DNA from: Endomychus coccineus
Lineage: Eukaryota > Arthropoda > Insecta > Coleoptera > Endomychidae
Assembly (NCBI GenBank): GCA_958510875.1
Contig: OY294067.1
Location: 275,200,742-275,264,741, forward strand
Direction of reading: 5' to 3'
DNA: 64,000 nucleotides
Shown here one piece after another: positions 21,485 through 33,320 of the stretch (position 1 is the first letter of the stretch; each line of letters begins with the position of its first letter). Under the pieces are notes generated by a model. That model did not search any database. It had not been told where the DNA came from and saw nothing but the letters and a program-made list of their open reading frames with translations. The position numbers and the translations under genes were made by a program.

Positions 21485-22173
21485 ACAATTTCAAAGGAGT
21501 GTTTGGCGATGTTCAAGCGGGATAAGAAGGACTTTTTACGCAGTTTCGTAACCGTGGATGAAACATCGATCCATCACAACTGACCAGAGAGCAAAGAACA
21601 GTCGAAACAGTGGACTTGTCCTCACGATTCGAAGCCGAAAAAGGCCAAAGTGAGTTTATTAGCCATCAAAGTCATTGCGACAGTTTTTTTTGGGATGCAC
21701 ACATAATCGTCCTATCGATTACCTTCAACAGGGCAAAACCATCACCGGCAGATATAATGCAGAGCTGGTGGATCGATTCGACGCAGATTTGAAGCGAAAG
21801 CGACCGCATTTGGTGAAGAAAAAAGTGCTCTTCCACCAAGACAACATACCAGCGCACAGGTCCGTAGTGGCAATGTCAAATTGCATATTATCCAGATTTG
21901 TTCCCCTGCGATTATTATCTAATTCCAAACTTGAAGAAATGGCTAGGCGGAAATTGATTTGGCTCCAACGATGAGTTCATCGCTGTAACAAACGCCTATT
22001 TGGAAGGATTGCCGAAATGGTAGTATCATTTGGAAGGAACCGATCGAAAAATTAGAAAAACGTTGAACGAAGTGTATCGGGCTACAAAGAGATTATGTTG
22101 AGAAATAAAATAAGTTTTGACCAAATAAATCATTTCTTCTTTCAGTTTTCAGGGACTTTTCCTCTTGCCCTCG
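21485..22173 (+). mobile_element. mariner transposon, 5'-truncated, dead transposase
   Basis: From 21,497 the frame reads MFKRDKKDFLRSFVTVDET, containing the first catalytic Asp, then IHHN followed by a stop. ESKEQSKQWT and later GKTITGRYNAELVDRFDADLKRKRPHL with KKKVLFHQDNIPAHRS (second Asp) lie in shifted frames near 21,735-21,860. KLEKRWTKC-like and DYVEK words close the ORF near 22,100. The 3' end TTTTCAGGGACTTTTCC...CCCTCG is followed by TA at 22,174-22,175, the expected mariner target. The N-terminal DNA-binding part and left TIR are missing. At least two stops and several frameshifts are visible. Confidence 0.88.
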
Positions 22174-22429
22174 TACATAGTATCTTGCATCTCTCAAAAA
22201 TGTATCCTCTCAGCTCTCTGAAGCTCTCTAAATACATTAATGCCAGAAATCACGACATCTGGTTCGAATACGATCGAGGAGTGAGGAAGGTATGGCTTCT
22301 CGACACCATCTTTGATGATAATGAATTACTCTTAACGGGGAGACGATTGTAATAGCTGTTGTTCCAAAAAAAAATTCACATTCCTCATGAAAATCCAAAT
22401 AAGCTACACTACTAATTTAATAAATTTCT

Positions 22430-23104
22430 TAAAATCTTGATTTTCGAATTATCCTCCAATTTATCTTTGACACTTAATTCTACTGATGTTGAAATTCGTT
22501 ATCAAGAAATAGTGAATAATTGTGAAGCAGCTATTGATGATATTTCTCCAATACAAGATTGTAGCCATAGCATTAATTTGCCGTGGTTTGATAATGAAGT
22601 TTATTGCAAAATTAAAAATCATGATTTGGCATACAGAGCTTCAGAAACTGTTCAGATACAAAAAAACAGAATAACTGGGAAACATTTAAGATAATGAGAA
22701 ATGATGTTGTTAATTTGTTGAAAAGAAAAAAGATGAATATTACTTTGAAACAATCGATCGTAATAGAAATAACTCAAGACAAATGTGGAAAACTCTTAAG
22801 AAACTAGTTAAAGGCGATTGCATAGACTTTCCTAATTGTATACAGGTTGAAAAAACTGGAGAACTTATTTTACTAAGATATAATTCTGAAAAGCAAATAA
22901 CTCCAACAGATATTTTGTAGAATCAGAAGAATTAGCTGAGAGTATTGAGTCATGGTACAACAAAAACTATAACAAATATAAAACTTTCTCAGAATTCAGA
23001 TTGTTTACATTAACAGGCCTACGTACAATTATACATTCCTTCGAAAATGAGTGCAGTATAGATGAAATCTTAAACTCTGAAATATTGAAACAATTTTTGA
23101 GACT
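22430..23104 (+). pseudogene. LINE linker/RT start fragment
   Basis: The frame 22,437-22,694 reads DDISPIQDCSHSINLPWFDNEVYCKIKNHDLAYR, the endonuclease-RT linker of Jockey-like LINEs (P-W-F/I, then R-D-x-A-Y-R). After a frameshift, MWKTLKKLVKG and ESIESWYNKN-like words continue to about 22,970. NYSI-type RT sequence is not reached. Truncated on both sides. Confidence 0.65.
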
Positions 23105-24399
23105 AACAGGTCATATATACCTGAAAGATTGAAAACAAATTCTAGTAATAAAATACATGTAAATTAATTTTTTTTTAAATAATGAAAATATACAAAGTTC
23201 TTTTGAATTTAAATTAAGAATTTTTTTAAATAATTTTCCATATTTCAATGATAAATAATTAATTTACTGAACTTTTTATTTATTTAATCAGTTAAATAAA
23301 AATTCATAATAATTCCCTACAAATTATTTCAACTTTTAATTCCTAATTAAGAATATAAATAAATTTGTTAAATTCAAAAACCATAAATATTTAATGAACT
23401 TTATGATAATTGATAAAGTTACTTATAAAAAAAGTTCGAAATTTACAAAAATATACTAGAATTTCATCTAAAAAACGATATATACAACACGAAAAGTCTT
23501 TATTTACATAAAATATTATTTACTAATAAATGAATAAACACATTTTATTTATTTTAAAATTCAAATTATACTAGTAAATGTAATAGAAACCACATTTAAA
23601 ATGTTGAAAAAGTTGAATAAAATTTATAATTTTCAGTGATATTGTTTTAATTGTTTTTTTAATGTTTTTTTTTGTTAAAAAGCACTTTTAAAATCTCATG
23701 TAAAAATGCTGTTCATGATTATCAATGGAAGAGTGAAGCTGGAAGATTCAAAATTTCACATTTATTGATAATGCTTTCAAATGACATCCTATTTGTCCTT
23801 GCAAATACAAAGAAAATCAGATAAACTCCGTAAATCCTGTTAACTGCATAGTTAGAGGGGAACACAATGTGCAGGAATTTAGTCCTTATGGCATACAACA
23901 CATTCACGACAATTAAATTAGGAAGGGTCTATTCAATAAGGGTCTGGACGTGATGATTTCGTAGAGTGAATAGACAGACGCTGCATATTACTTTCCTTTC
24001 GACAATGCCAATTACACTCACCGCAGATTTTCATGCGTATTAATTTCATATTTTGTTGACAAAATGAAATGTTGGAATGTCTACTACAATTTCAGCGGAA
24101 TTATTCAAGACGTATTGACATATATTTAGATCAAACGCACGCTTTCATCTTCTGCTGTATTAACTTCAGCAGGATGGAAAGATTAAAGCTAACTTATGTT
24201 CTGCATGACCGAATATTTCTACGACGTTATATAGAAATAACTTCTTATAAATATACATTTATAACCAGTCTGAAGATAAATAAGTTTCATTCATAAATCT
24301 ACGAAACTATTGAACTATTGTAGATTATGAGTAAAAATAAATAACCCTTGTTCACTAAACATACTATCAAAGTACTAAGAACCTTTCAGCTACTAAGAA
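23105..24399. other. Very AT-rich spacer
   Basis: About 23,150-23,700 is extremely AT-rich with scattered TTAAAT words. The rest has short open frames without similarity. No feature supported. Confidence 0.4.
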
Positions 24400-24439
24400 G
24401 CCATCAACAGATTTTCCCATGTAGGAAAAAACAATAAGC

Positions 24440-24845
24440 AAGGTGTTGGCTTAAACCCAGGTCAATGCTTCTTAACTCTGGCAAAGTAAGGAGGTTGTAT
24501 GGCACTTGGCATGATAACCTCGCGCCCGGCGTGGTATGCACCCTTGACTGAATACTGCGATATAGTATTGTAACAATGCTGAAAATAAGATTTGTGCAAA
24601 CGCTGGCCATCACCCCTGGGGCCAATCCTTCAATAAAAACATGACCCAAGCCTGAGCCAATTCTATGCAACTGTGACGGAGGCTTGTAGAGCAAGATTGG
24701 GCAAAGCCTCGGAATGATTAACATCGCCGCAAGCCTGGCATCGAGTCTTAGTCCAATCTCTGATAGCCTATTGGGCGAAGACTCAGTCAGGGCTCCATGA
24801 CAAAAGAAGCAATCTTGGCCCAATTCTGCAAAAACCGGAAAAAAC
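24440..24845. repeat. Degenerate GC-richer repeats, left block
   Basis: Words such as AAGCCTGAGCCAATTCT, TTGGGCAAAGCC, GCATCGAGTCTTAGTCC and TTGGGCGAAGACTCAG recur in variable form, like an old minisatellite. The 147-codon minus frame (24,404-24,847) over it shows no protein similarity. A related block lies at 25,190-25,640 on the other side of the tRNA-like segment. Confidence 0.45.
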
Positions 24846-24970
24846 ATATTTTTTTTATTTATATTGTATGTTTTTCCTTATTTTTTGTAATTTTTCTGCT
24901 TTTTTCTCGTTGTTGCGCTTTAAGTAAACTCATATTAACCAACAAATCATGATTCTGTATTAAAGAAGTA

Positions 24971-25039
24971 TTACACCAGATTCGAACCTACGACCTACGA
25001 ATTACGAGATGCGCCCGCTATCAACTAAGGCAACCAGCG
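24971..25039 (-). ncRNA. tRNA-like segment, SINE head or tRNA pseudogene
   Basis: On the minus strand GGTTGCCTTAGTTGATAGCG resembles an A box and D arm, CTCGTAA an anticodon loop with CGT (Thr-like), and GTAGGTTCGAATCTG a B box and T arm. The acceptor ends do not pair well, which argues against a functional tRNA. No clear SINE body or direct repeats found. Confidence 0.5.
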
Positions 25040-25189
25040 AATTCTAAATTACTTTTTAATTCGATATAAAAAATAATAACCGCTAACTGGATTATATTAT
25101 AACATGAATCGAAGAATTACTATATACTACAAATTTCTTTCTTCCCTTGTATTGTCTGATTACATCGATATAATTCCGATTATTAAAGT

Positions 25190-25640
25190 CTAGCTGAGGC
25201 TTTGGCTGAGGCTTAAGCGGAGAATGAACAACCGAGACTCGAGATCTCAAGTCAGGCTAAGGGTTGGTTGAAGACTTGAAAGCCGTGGCTTGATTTGTAA
25301 GGTCCAGCTGGAGATTGGCCGAGGCTGGGACGCCCAGGCTCTAGCTAAGCTTGCCTTCATTGTCAAGCCTGGCGGCTCCTAGCATAAGGACGAAATACAT
25401 AATTATTCATGTTGCGAAATTAGTCTAGTTAGGACAACACCTACATCACTTTTGATCTAGTCGGAAAATCGATCAAGACTTGGTATGTCAAGTCCAGCTA
25501 AGGCTTAGCTAAAAACAGCAGAGCCCAGAGTCGGTGTGTAAGGTGTGAGGGCTTGGTGAGAAGCAGAAGAATCGAGACTCGGCGTCTATAATATGACTTA
25601 ACCTTGGTTAGACGCTTGAGTGTTATATCTTTATCAAAAA
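25190..25640. repeat. Degenerate GC-richer repeats, right block
   Basis: Repeated variants of GTC(C/T)AGCTGAGGC, GGCTGAGGC, ACCGAGACTCG and TGTCAAGTCCAGCTAAGGC occur without a fixed period. The composition is unlike the AT-rich neighbours. No coding signal. Confidence 0.45.
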
Positions 25641-26290
25641 TTGTAATGTTAATTAGTATTTCCATGTAATTAAGAACATAATAGAGGACTTTGATCAATG
25701 AAATACGTCTGCAGGTGACTTGTGTTTGTTAAAATCCAATTAAAACTGCAGAAAACATTGGATCGGTTGTGTGTGAAAGAGTAATGTATGGGTAATTATC
25801 AAATTGATTCAATGGGTTGAAGCTAGCTTATTAAATAGCTAACATACTATTATATGATTTACAAATACAAATATTACTAGGATTATTTTATGAATTATTT
25901 ATTCTATGATTTACATTTCATTTCTATTACTCTAATAACTAATCAAGCTTAAGATAGGTCGATGGAATTTTTATTTCAAAACTATCACTATCATAAATGT
26001 AGTAGGTAATGTCAGATAATACATAATCTTTTTAAGTTGAATTAAATAGACTACAGAAAGTGGCAATTCGAAATATCTGAATTTAATTGGATTAAAAAAA
26101 CACAAGACGGCTGCAGACGCATTTCATTAATCAAAGAAAGTCATCTACTCGTTTCTAAATTGCATGGAAACACTTATTAACAGTTTTTAATAAAGATATA
26201 AATAAAATATTGAAACAAAAAGAAAAATCTTATCTTATTTTCAGTAGTATTAAAGAACCAACATACCAAGAAGTCTTAACAGATAGATTT
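25610..26290. mobile_element. Inverted pair of PLE-C tails
   Basis: The left part (25,610-25,830) is the reverse complement, and the right part (26,080-26,290) the direct form, of the segment at 11,140-11,390. Both outer ends carry a decayed hammerhead skeleton (GATAAAGATATAA and AATAAAGATATAAATAAAATATTGAAAC). The 250-bp middle is AT-rich and not shared. The layout, with tails pointing outward, is the same as in the palindromic hammerhead elements and the 11.4-14.5 kb composite. No intact ribozyme remains. Confidence 0.6.
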
Positions 26291-26837
26291 CTTACTTGAA
26301 ACGAAGCAAAGAGTAAAACGGACAAGTGACGAAATGGCTATTGCATTTATTAAATATTGTATATATGTAAATTCAAATAAATAAACGAAAATATGTAATT
26401 CAGTCTAGCCTGTTTTATAGGTTAGATAAGTAAATAATTTATCAATTTCAAATTATACAGGTGTATAGGGTGGTAATATGTTTGGAGAATCAAAACATGT
26501 AAATTTATATATAAAACAAGAATAAAATCTATGACTAGTAAGTACAATAGAAATAATCAAATATACCTAAGTTAAACGTTACTGTACCTGACCACACATA
26601 AGATAAAATTCCTTGAAATTATAAGGTTCGCCTAAAATTAAAATCCTTTAAAGTTCTTCTTTGAATAATTTAACATCGCTCTCTCTTTCTTAAAGATTCA
26701 GTAATGTGTTATAGAATTTAATGGCATAGTACATTGGGCATTTTTCGATTAATATTAATCTATCTTTAGGATATACACATAACATTTCTTGATGATATTC
26801 GTGATCGATTTCTTTCTTATGGATAGTTAACATTCTG

Positions 26838-26910
26838 ATATAAGAATAAGAATAAGAATAAGAATAATTTATTCAATAATAATAATTACATTACATTACA
26901 TTACATTGAC
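26838..26910. repeat. Microsatellites (GAATAA)n and (ATTAC)n
   Basis: Four GAATAA-like units, then TAATAATAATAATT and four ATTAC units. They lie at the 3' side of the minus-strand LINE that follows, where LINE tails often carry simple repeats. Confidence 0.85.
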
Positions 26911-27049
26911 TTACATTGGCTTGTAGTTGTTAATTTAGTTAATTAAGAGAGTTACTTATTATTGAATACAAGAGTTCCAAATAAGTTCAAAAGAACTTAT
27001 CTATGGATACTTATAATAACGAAAGTATATAGGTATGGTGAATAGAAAG

Positions 27050-28560
27050 TCAATTAATAGTTAACAGATTAATGAAAAATAAAAGTATTAGGTGTATACA
27101 ATATTTCCAAAATGTGTATGTTATATTTTATTATTTTATTATTGTAAATGCGTTGACCTAGATTCAATAAAATTCAAAAATAAGAAGAGAACATTTTGAA
27201 TTTTCAATAAATTTACATAATATGTAATAATTTATAAGGATTGGTCTACAGACTTGTATGATATTTCTAATATTAAGAATCCATCGTTTTCTATGTTCAG
27301 CAGCATTTTTATAGATTTAGATTCAATAGAAATTTTACTAAATTCAGATTCAAATTAAAGAAGATAAAAATATAGTACGTAATGACACATAAGGCTCAGT
27401 CTAAAAACTTGTGTATGATATCTCTAGAATTAAGAATCCATATTTTGATATGTCTAGTTATATTTTTGCAATATGTTTTATTTGCAATCGAATCAAGCAT
27501 ACAATTAAATAATCTGGCTCCTAGGTATAAAAATGAGTTCTGAGCAAAGGAAGTCGTAACTTTGGTTGTTTTGTATTTTTTTTACGCATTGGATCTTGTC
27601 TGATGCTCATGATCGATGGTGTATAAGTAGTCCCCCTTTTTTTGAATGTAATATAGAATGCTTTTGGCAAATAATTGCCTAGGGTCACATATAATTGCTT
27701 CCTTGTATAACTTAGAGATGGAAAATAATGGTGGTTTCCTAAGAATGATTTTTAAAATTCGTTTTTGTGTTATCTCTAATTTTTTATAATAGGTTCTCTT
27801 GACTCCACCCCATCCAATGATTCCGTATTGTATTATTGATTCGACAAGGGCGTAATAGATTATTTTTAGTTGAGGCAGATTTAGAAATTCACTTAACTGT
27901 TTTATTTTAAATATAATAGATCTTAGTTTCTTTGATAAGGAGTTAATATGCACTTCCCATCTCAAATGGCAGTCAAAATGTACTCCTAGATATATTTTAT
28001 GGAATCTGATGCTTGGATGACGCCACTATCCGTGTTTAAAGTATTGAATTCTGGTAGTTGGTTTTTATAAATAGCAAAAGGTAGATATTTTGTTTCATCC
28101 ATATTTATTGTTAATAGATTATTATTAAACCATTTATGAATATTACTCAGATTTTCTAATACTATTTCTTCGAGTTTAGTCCAGTTTTGAGCTCTAAAAA
28201 AGAAAGCAGTGTCCGCTGCGTAGTAAATTATTTTAGCTAATATATCCAAGGTAAACAAATCGTTTATGTATATAGTGAAAAGAACAGGACCAAGAATTGT
28301 ACCTTGTGGTACTCCACAAACTACTGATTGATCAATGCTTATAACGTTATTGATTTTAACTTGTTGTGTTCTTTCATCTAAGTAGCTTTGAAAGAGATCC
28401 AGAGTGTTTCCCCGTATGCCAATATTTTCGAGTTTCTCTAGCAGAAGCTTGTGACTTACAGTATCAAAAGCTTTTGATAAATCAAGGAATATACATAAAC
28501 ATGATACCATAAACGGTAAGTATTGATTGGTCATTATATAATCCTCTATAAGAAACGTTT
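27050..28560 (-). pseudogene. LINE RT and C-terminus (Jockey/CR1-like)
   Basis: The minus frame 28,534-27,986 has motif A IFLDLSKAFDTVSHKLLL, motif B GVPQGTILGPVLFTIYINDL and motif C YAADTAFF, where the first catalytic Asp of YADD is Ala. One frameshift at about 27,986 separates it from the next frame (LGVHFDCHLRWEVHINSL, then YALVESIIQYGIIGWGG), which runs to 27,582. A further C-terminal piece (SFLYLGARLFNCML) follows in another frame. The 3' region holds two diverged copies of a 75-bp block (27,235-27,305 and 27,395-27,465). The altered YADD box makes it inactive even if the frame were whole. Confidence 0.87.
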
Positions 28561-29139
28561 ACATTTAACTTACATAATATACCTTACTACGAATAATAAA
28601 TTTTTAAATTCTCTTAACATGTGGGCTGTGTACTCAGGACAAGATTCCTAACTTTAGATGAGGATATACGTAACCAAAATAGACTTTTGCAGAGTCTTGC
28701 TCAAAACTCTAATAACTCTCTCCAAGTAACATGATTTGTTCAGGTGATTGCAGAGTTCAGTGTTTATAGAATCAGAGAGAATCTTAGCAATTTTGTTTTT
28801 GCATCAAATTGCAACCTCATTATCATAGTCAATAATAGCAAATTGACTCAGTACTGATTATAAATTATTTATAATAAAAATACCGTTTTATTTTACTTAC
28901 TAAAAGTGGAAAAAAGTAGGTTCACAGTCAACGTAAATGAATAAAATTAATTTTATTTAAAGAAAACCGCTAAATCCTGAAAAATTAACTGAACGAATTC
29001 ATATTTTATAGGTAATCCTATACTCCATATTGCAAGGAAGTCTAAGATATATGTAATTACCGAGTAAACCCGATCTGGAAATCTCGTTATAATCAATTCT
29101 TCTCTGTATTATCGTTGGGTCATTCCTTCATTATGAATC
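28561..29139. other. AT-rich spacer
   Basis: No recognisable coding or repeat signal. Confidence 0.4.
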
Positions 29140-29255
29140 TCAAGACCTGCATAACGTCTTCCTACCAGACATCATTTTACTGTCGAACGGCGAAGTTGTT
29201 AAGCTCTTTGCCTAGTGTCTTTCCCGATGCCTAGAACGTTCAAACTTTATATTCT
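29140..29255 (+). mobile_element. LINE-1w 3' end fragment
   Basis: CGAAGTTGTTAAGCTCTTTG, GTCTTTCCCGATGCC and GAACGTTCAAAC align with the WNSLPSEVFSYAYNLQ region at 7,770-7,830. It is short and decayed. Confidence 0.55.
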
Positions 29256-30430
29256 GTATAGGTATTCAATGTGTAAGCTTATTACAGAAATTGAAAACGA
29301 AAAAAGATTCTTCTTTGACTCCTAGATGTCTTACAGAATAGTAGTCCAATAAGTACTATAAAAAGAAATTCCACATATTCTTTGTCAAGAGATTTCCTTC
29401 TTCTCATCCGTTGGAACCCACACATTCTCATTGACCACAAAAATAATTAGGTTTCTCCAGATCAACCAGTGAATACTGGAACACTGCAGCTAATAGTTTT
29501 CTCTCTAACTCATCAGCGGAACGAGTTCTACTGTTACCGGTCAATATTCCTGTCGAACCCAATTGACAATGTAAACGCTTGTATCTTATTTGCGTTCTGA
29601 CTACAACATCTGAGACAAGAAATTAACGCGATAAGAAATTCAAATATTGAGGTGAGATACGAGAAGTCGTAGAGAGAATTTTGGATAAAGTAGCAAACAA
29701 TTATCGAAAATTCTTTCGTCTATCTATATCAATAAAGGTCTAAGCTAGTACCTCAAAATTACCATATCTACTTCAATGAAGGGAAGAAATATGAGTAACT
29801 CAAACATAAGCTATGAGTCGCATACGTGAATACATTATAGGAGAAAAAGGGTTGATTATTATATAATTTCGCTTCAAGTACACAGACAATATATTGATCT
29901 ATTCTACAGTATCTATCTTACGTCCCTATATCAATCAAAAAAATGCAGGTCTACTGAAATTAAACGGCTGTTATTAGAATGGTAAAATTAACTGAAAGGG
30001 AACTGAGAATATTCATGTAGGGGAACGAGACAAGCGATTTTGGTCTCTAAAACTACAGATATAAAACAGAAATTGCAGCTACAATTGAATTAGGGAGGGG
30101 AAATAAATAAAGTATGAGCTTGAACAGATATAAGAGGGTACACTATGAGACCATGAAGAGGATATGTTGCTCATGGTGAAACAGTTACGAATAACTGAAC
30201 GGAATAAATATGACTTCTCTCGTTGATTTGAACTTCAACCTTCAACACATATTCAACGATTGTCATTCTAGGAAAGTATTCTCAAAGGACTCATAGTTCA
30301 GAATGAAGAACTGAAGATACTAGAAGGCTGAAAGTTGGTCACATCATGTAGTAATAAATGGTATGTTTGAATGTGAGTTGTATATCTTATTCAGATATCA
30401 CCCACATGATATTAATGATGATTCTTGGCC
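29256..30430. other. AT-rich spacer, no gene seen
   Basis: Only short open frames without similarity. Nothing supported. Confidence 0.4.
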
Positions 30431-30439
30431 CAGGTATGA

Positions 30440-31200
30440 ATTACATATAAATTCTCGGCAAATAGGTCACACTAACACATATGTTTACTATTTTCGTCTT
30501 TACGTACGTTTCGGTCTCCCGACTGTCATCAAAAGAAGTATCAAAAATAATTACTGTCTAAAACGGGATTTCCCAAAACTAATTGTATCAAGCACCAAGC
30601 GTCCTTATCTCATTAATTCAAATCAAAAATGTCCACGTCGCCGAAAGGGACAGAAACACGTGTAATCAACAGTGTAACATATTAATGTTTTAAGTATATG
30701 AAGATGTATCAAAAAACCAGTGCAAAGCCATTTTTCTAAAATAATTGAAGTCAATGTTAGAACAAAACTGACAAAACAAACTCTAATATGCACTTTTTAA
30801 CCAGATGTTGAAGATTTATGAGGTAACAGGATAAGGTTGTCAGACCTTACCAAGGAATATTGATTTTTTTAGCGTTCTACCTAAAATATACGTTTAACAT
30901 TATAACGACATGCGTAGGGATTTTCAACGGTTTAATTAATTAAATTTGTATGAATTTGACTTATTGATTGAACATCCGTTCTATGATTTTCAGACTTAGA
31001 GTCACGTTTTATGTCATCTCCAGGATATAAAAATTGTTTTCTTGAGCTAACATATTAACACTTTTCTAATTGAACTGATGGTTATAATCAAAACAATGTT
31101 CATCAAGGACGGTGGAATTCTTACATTCACAAAGAAAATTTCTAATAAGATGTCGGAATCTGCAAGTATTTCCAAATTTCATTAAATCTAAATCAAAGGA
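30440..31200 (-). mobile_element. PLE-A 3' part with decayed hammerhead
   Basis: On the minus strand: a C-terminal PLE stretch (31,170-30,930) sharing GGAGATGACAT, AATCATAGAACGGATG and TCAATCA words with 33,190-33,290 and 47,180-47,270. The 3' UTR with ACCTTATCCTG and ACATCTGGTT follows, then the AATTTCGAT-like and TTAATT...GGACGC block shared with 10,900. Last come a hammerhead and TGACCTATTTGCCGAGAATT. The plus ORF 30,363-30,665 is an antisense shadow. The 5' side stops near 31,200, where a plus-strand PLE-A copy begins. Confidence 0.78.
30496..30537 (-). ncRNA. Degenerate hammerhead motif (PLE-A type)
   Basis: Keeps GAAACGTACGTAAAGAC and part of stem II (GTC/GAC), but box 1 reads TTGATGA, losing the conserved C. 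Probably inactive. Confidence 0.7.
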
Positions 31201-31204
31201 TACT

Positions 31205-33320
31205 ATGTTTAGCAAGGTGCAAACTGAGAAGGCATGCGTTAATTGTTAAATTATTTAAAAAAATATTTAAATTTGTACATAAAAGAAGCTTCCGCAAATC
31301 ATTGATTAACATACATTGTTAATCAATGCGCAAATGAAGGAGTGCTTGAAAACAAAATTAAATGCGTTAAACAATCCTGTTATCAGAAGTTTGAGAGCAA
31401 CTGTATCACCAAGTATTTTCAAAAACAGCAGCAATTTCGAAAAAAAATTCAACAAAATCAAAACCATTCAGTCAAAAAAGATAAAGAGTTTAATGAAGTG
31501 TGTTACTAATAAAAACCAAAAATCAATGAACAATAGTTAAAAAACCTAACAGACACAAACATTTTGGATGAAGAGCAACATACGTTGAGCTTAGGTCCGA
31601 ATTTTGCATTGCTTGATACTAAAGAATTACCTATTGACAATATAATTGCTAGTTTAAATGCGAAGCTCAACTTTCAGAGGAAAAAATGGAATTAGAAGTA
31701 AAATTTGGAACATCTCAACAAATAAAAAGAATAACGGGAAAGCAGAAATAGGCTTAGCAAAAAATGTTTTAACTATCATATAAAAAAAACTCAAATATTA
31801 ATTTTCAAGGCGGATAAATGTAATAAAACCGTAATAATGCATAGAGATGACTACGAAAACAAGATATGAAATCAATTAGGTAAATGATGAAACAACTTCA
31901 GTACAAAACGATATGAACAAAATAATAAATAAATAGTACAAAAATAAGATAATCCCTATTGAATTGAAAAATTAATTAATTTGCCATAATGGGCAACCAC
32001 CATATATCTATGGGCTCCCCAAACTGCATAAAACAGATATATCTTCAAGACAATTTCTCAAATTTTCTATGAGAATCTCTTAATAATACAATATAAAAAA
32101 ATTAATTTTATGTGAAGGATCATGGCATTCAATGAGCTTATAAAAAAATCAAACCGTACCCATAGATCATCAATTAATTTCCTTAGACGTAGTTTCATTA
32201 ATTTACAAATATACGTATTGGCATAGAGTAGCATCAAAAACGTTGAGCAGAGATTGAAGACCCCACACCTCAATATGTATTTATAAATGCAGGAAAGTTT
32301 TGTTTTGAATGCACTCATTTTCCATATGGTGAACAATATTTTGGACAAATATTCGGCACTGCAATGAGATCTCTTATTTCGCTACTATGCTTATCTAGTT
32401 ATGGAATGCCTACTGTAATAAATTCTTCAGATTTTCAACTCGTATTTTTCATACGGTATATGGATGATTGTATAATGTGTGTTGCTAAGGATAAAATTCA
32501 ATATGTAATTAATAAATTTGACAATTTCCATTGTAAACTTCGATTTACCTGTGAAATAGGAGTGAACGCAATCATAAATTCCCTAGATATGAACATTAGA
32601 CATGATTCTGATGGAAAAATCGTGGGTTACTAAAGGTCTCAACTATATCTTCACTTTAATTCAGTTGCACAAGTTATAAAAAAAGGATTATAAGCAGCCT
32701 CACAGAACGTGCTGTAAAATTGTCTCACCCAGAAAACCGTCCCAAAAATTTGAAGATAGTTCGTAATACACTGGAAATGAATGAATACCCAGAAACATTC
32801 ATCAACTACATCATTAAAGAAAAAATAAACAAAACCAATAATGATACATCATATATAAATAGTATAAAATGTAATAAAGATGTATTTTTACAATACATTC
32901 CAGAGAAAATTAAGAAATGTTTAAATATGTATGATATAAATGTTGCGCATAAAACTAACTAATTTTTCAATTTTAAAATATTTATTTGACGATAAACAAA
33001 CCCGCGCAGTTTATAAATTAGATTATTCAGATTGCGATGGGACTTATACAGGAATCTCTAAGCAATATTTACAAAAAAAAAAGTTTTGTTCTGATTATAA
33101 CCATCAGTTCGATTAGAAAAATGTTAATGTTTCAACTAAAGAAAGCTATTATTACATATGTATAAAAGATATATCCTGTGAATAAATCATGTCATCAAAC
33201 ATGACTTCAAGTATGTAAATCATAGAACAGAAGTTCAATCATTCAGTCATATTTATAAAATTTAATTGATTAAACCCTTACAAATTATACGTATTTTAGG
33301 TAACTTCAAAACATAAAAGG
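31205..33320 (+). pseudogene. PLE-A element remnant: N-terminus, RT and GIY-YIG
   Basis: Blocks in order, in shifting frames: LSLGPNFALLDTKELP near 31,585, DKCNKTVIMHRDDYEN near 31,815, and a decayed GLPKLHK block near 32,010 (shared with 690-780). FCFECTHFPYGEQYFGQIFGTAMRSL (motif B) lies near 32,300 and RYMDDC (motif C) near 32,455. The LDMNIRHD block is near 32,590, and the GIY-YIG core RAVYKLDYSDCDGTYTGIS near 33,005-33,060. The C-terminal tail ends near 33,315 without a ribozyme. Motif B has GTAMRS where GAPMGSP is usual. It is heavily mutated and starts almost back to back with the minus-strand PLE-A fragment. Confidence 0.83.

Noticed and set aside
24404..24847. 147-codon minus ORF as a gene
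   Set aside because: Covers degenerate repeats and has no recognisable domain or splice context.
24971..25039. Functional tRNA-Thr
   Set aside because: Acceptor and anticodon stems pair poorly; better seen as SINE head or pseudogene.
30363..30665. 100-codon plus ORF
   Set aside because: Antisense to the PLE-A 3' UTR and hammerhead.
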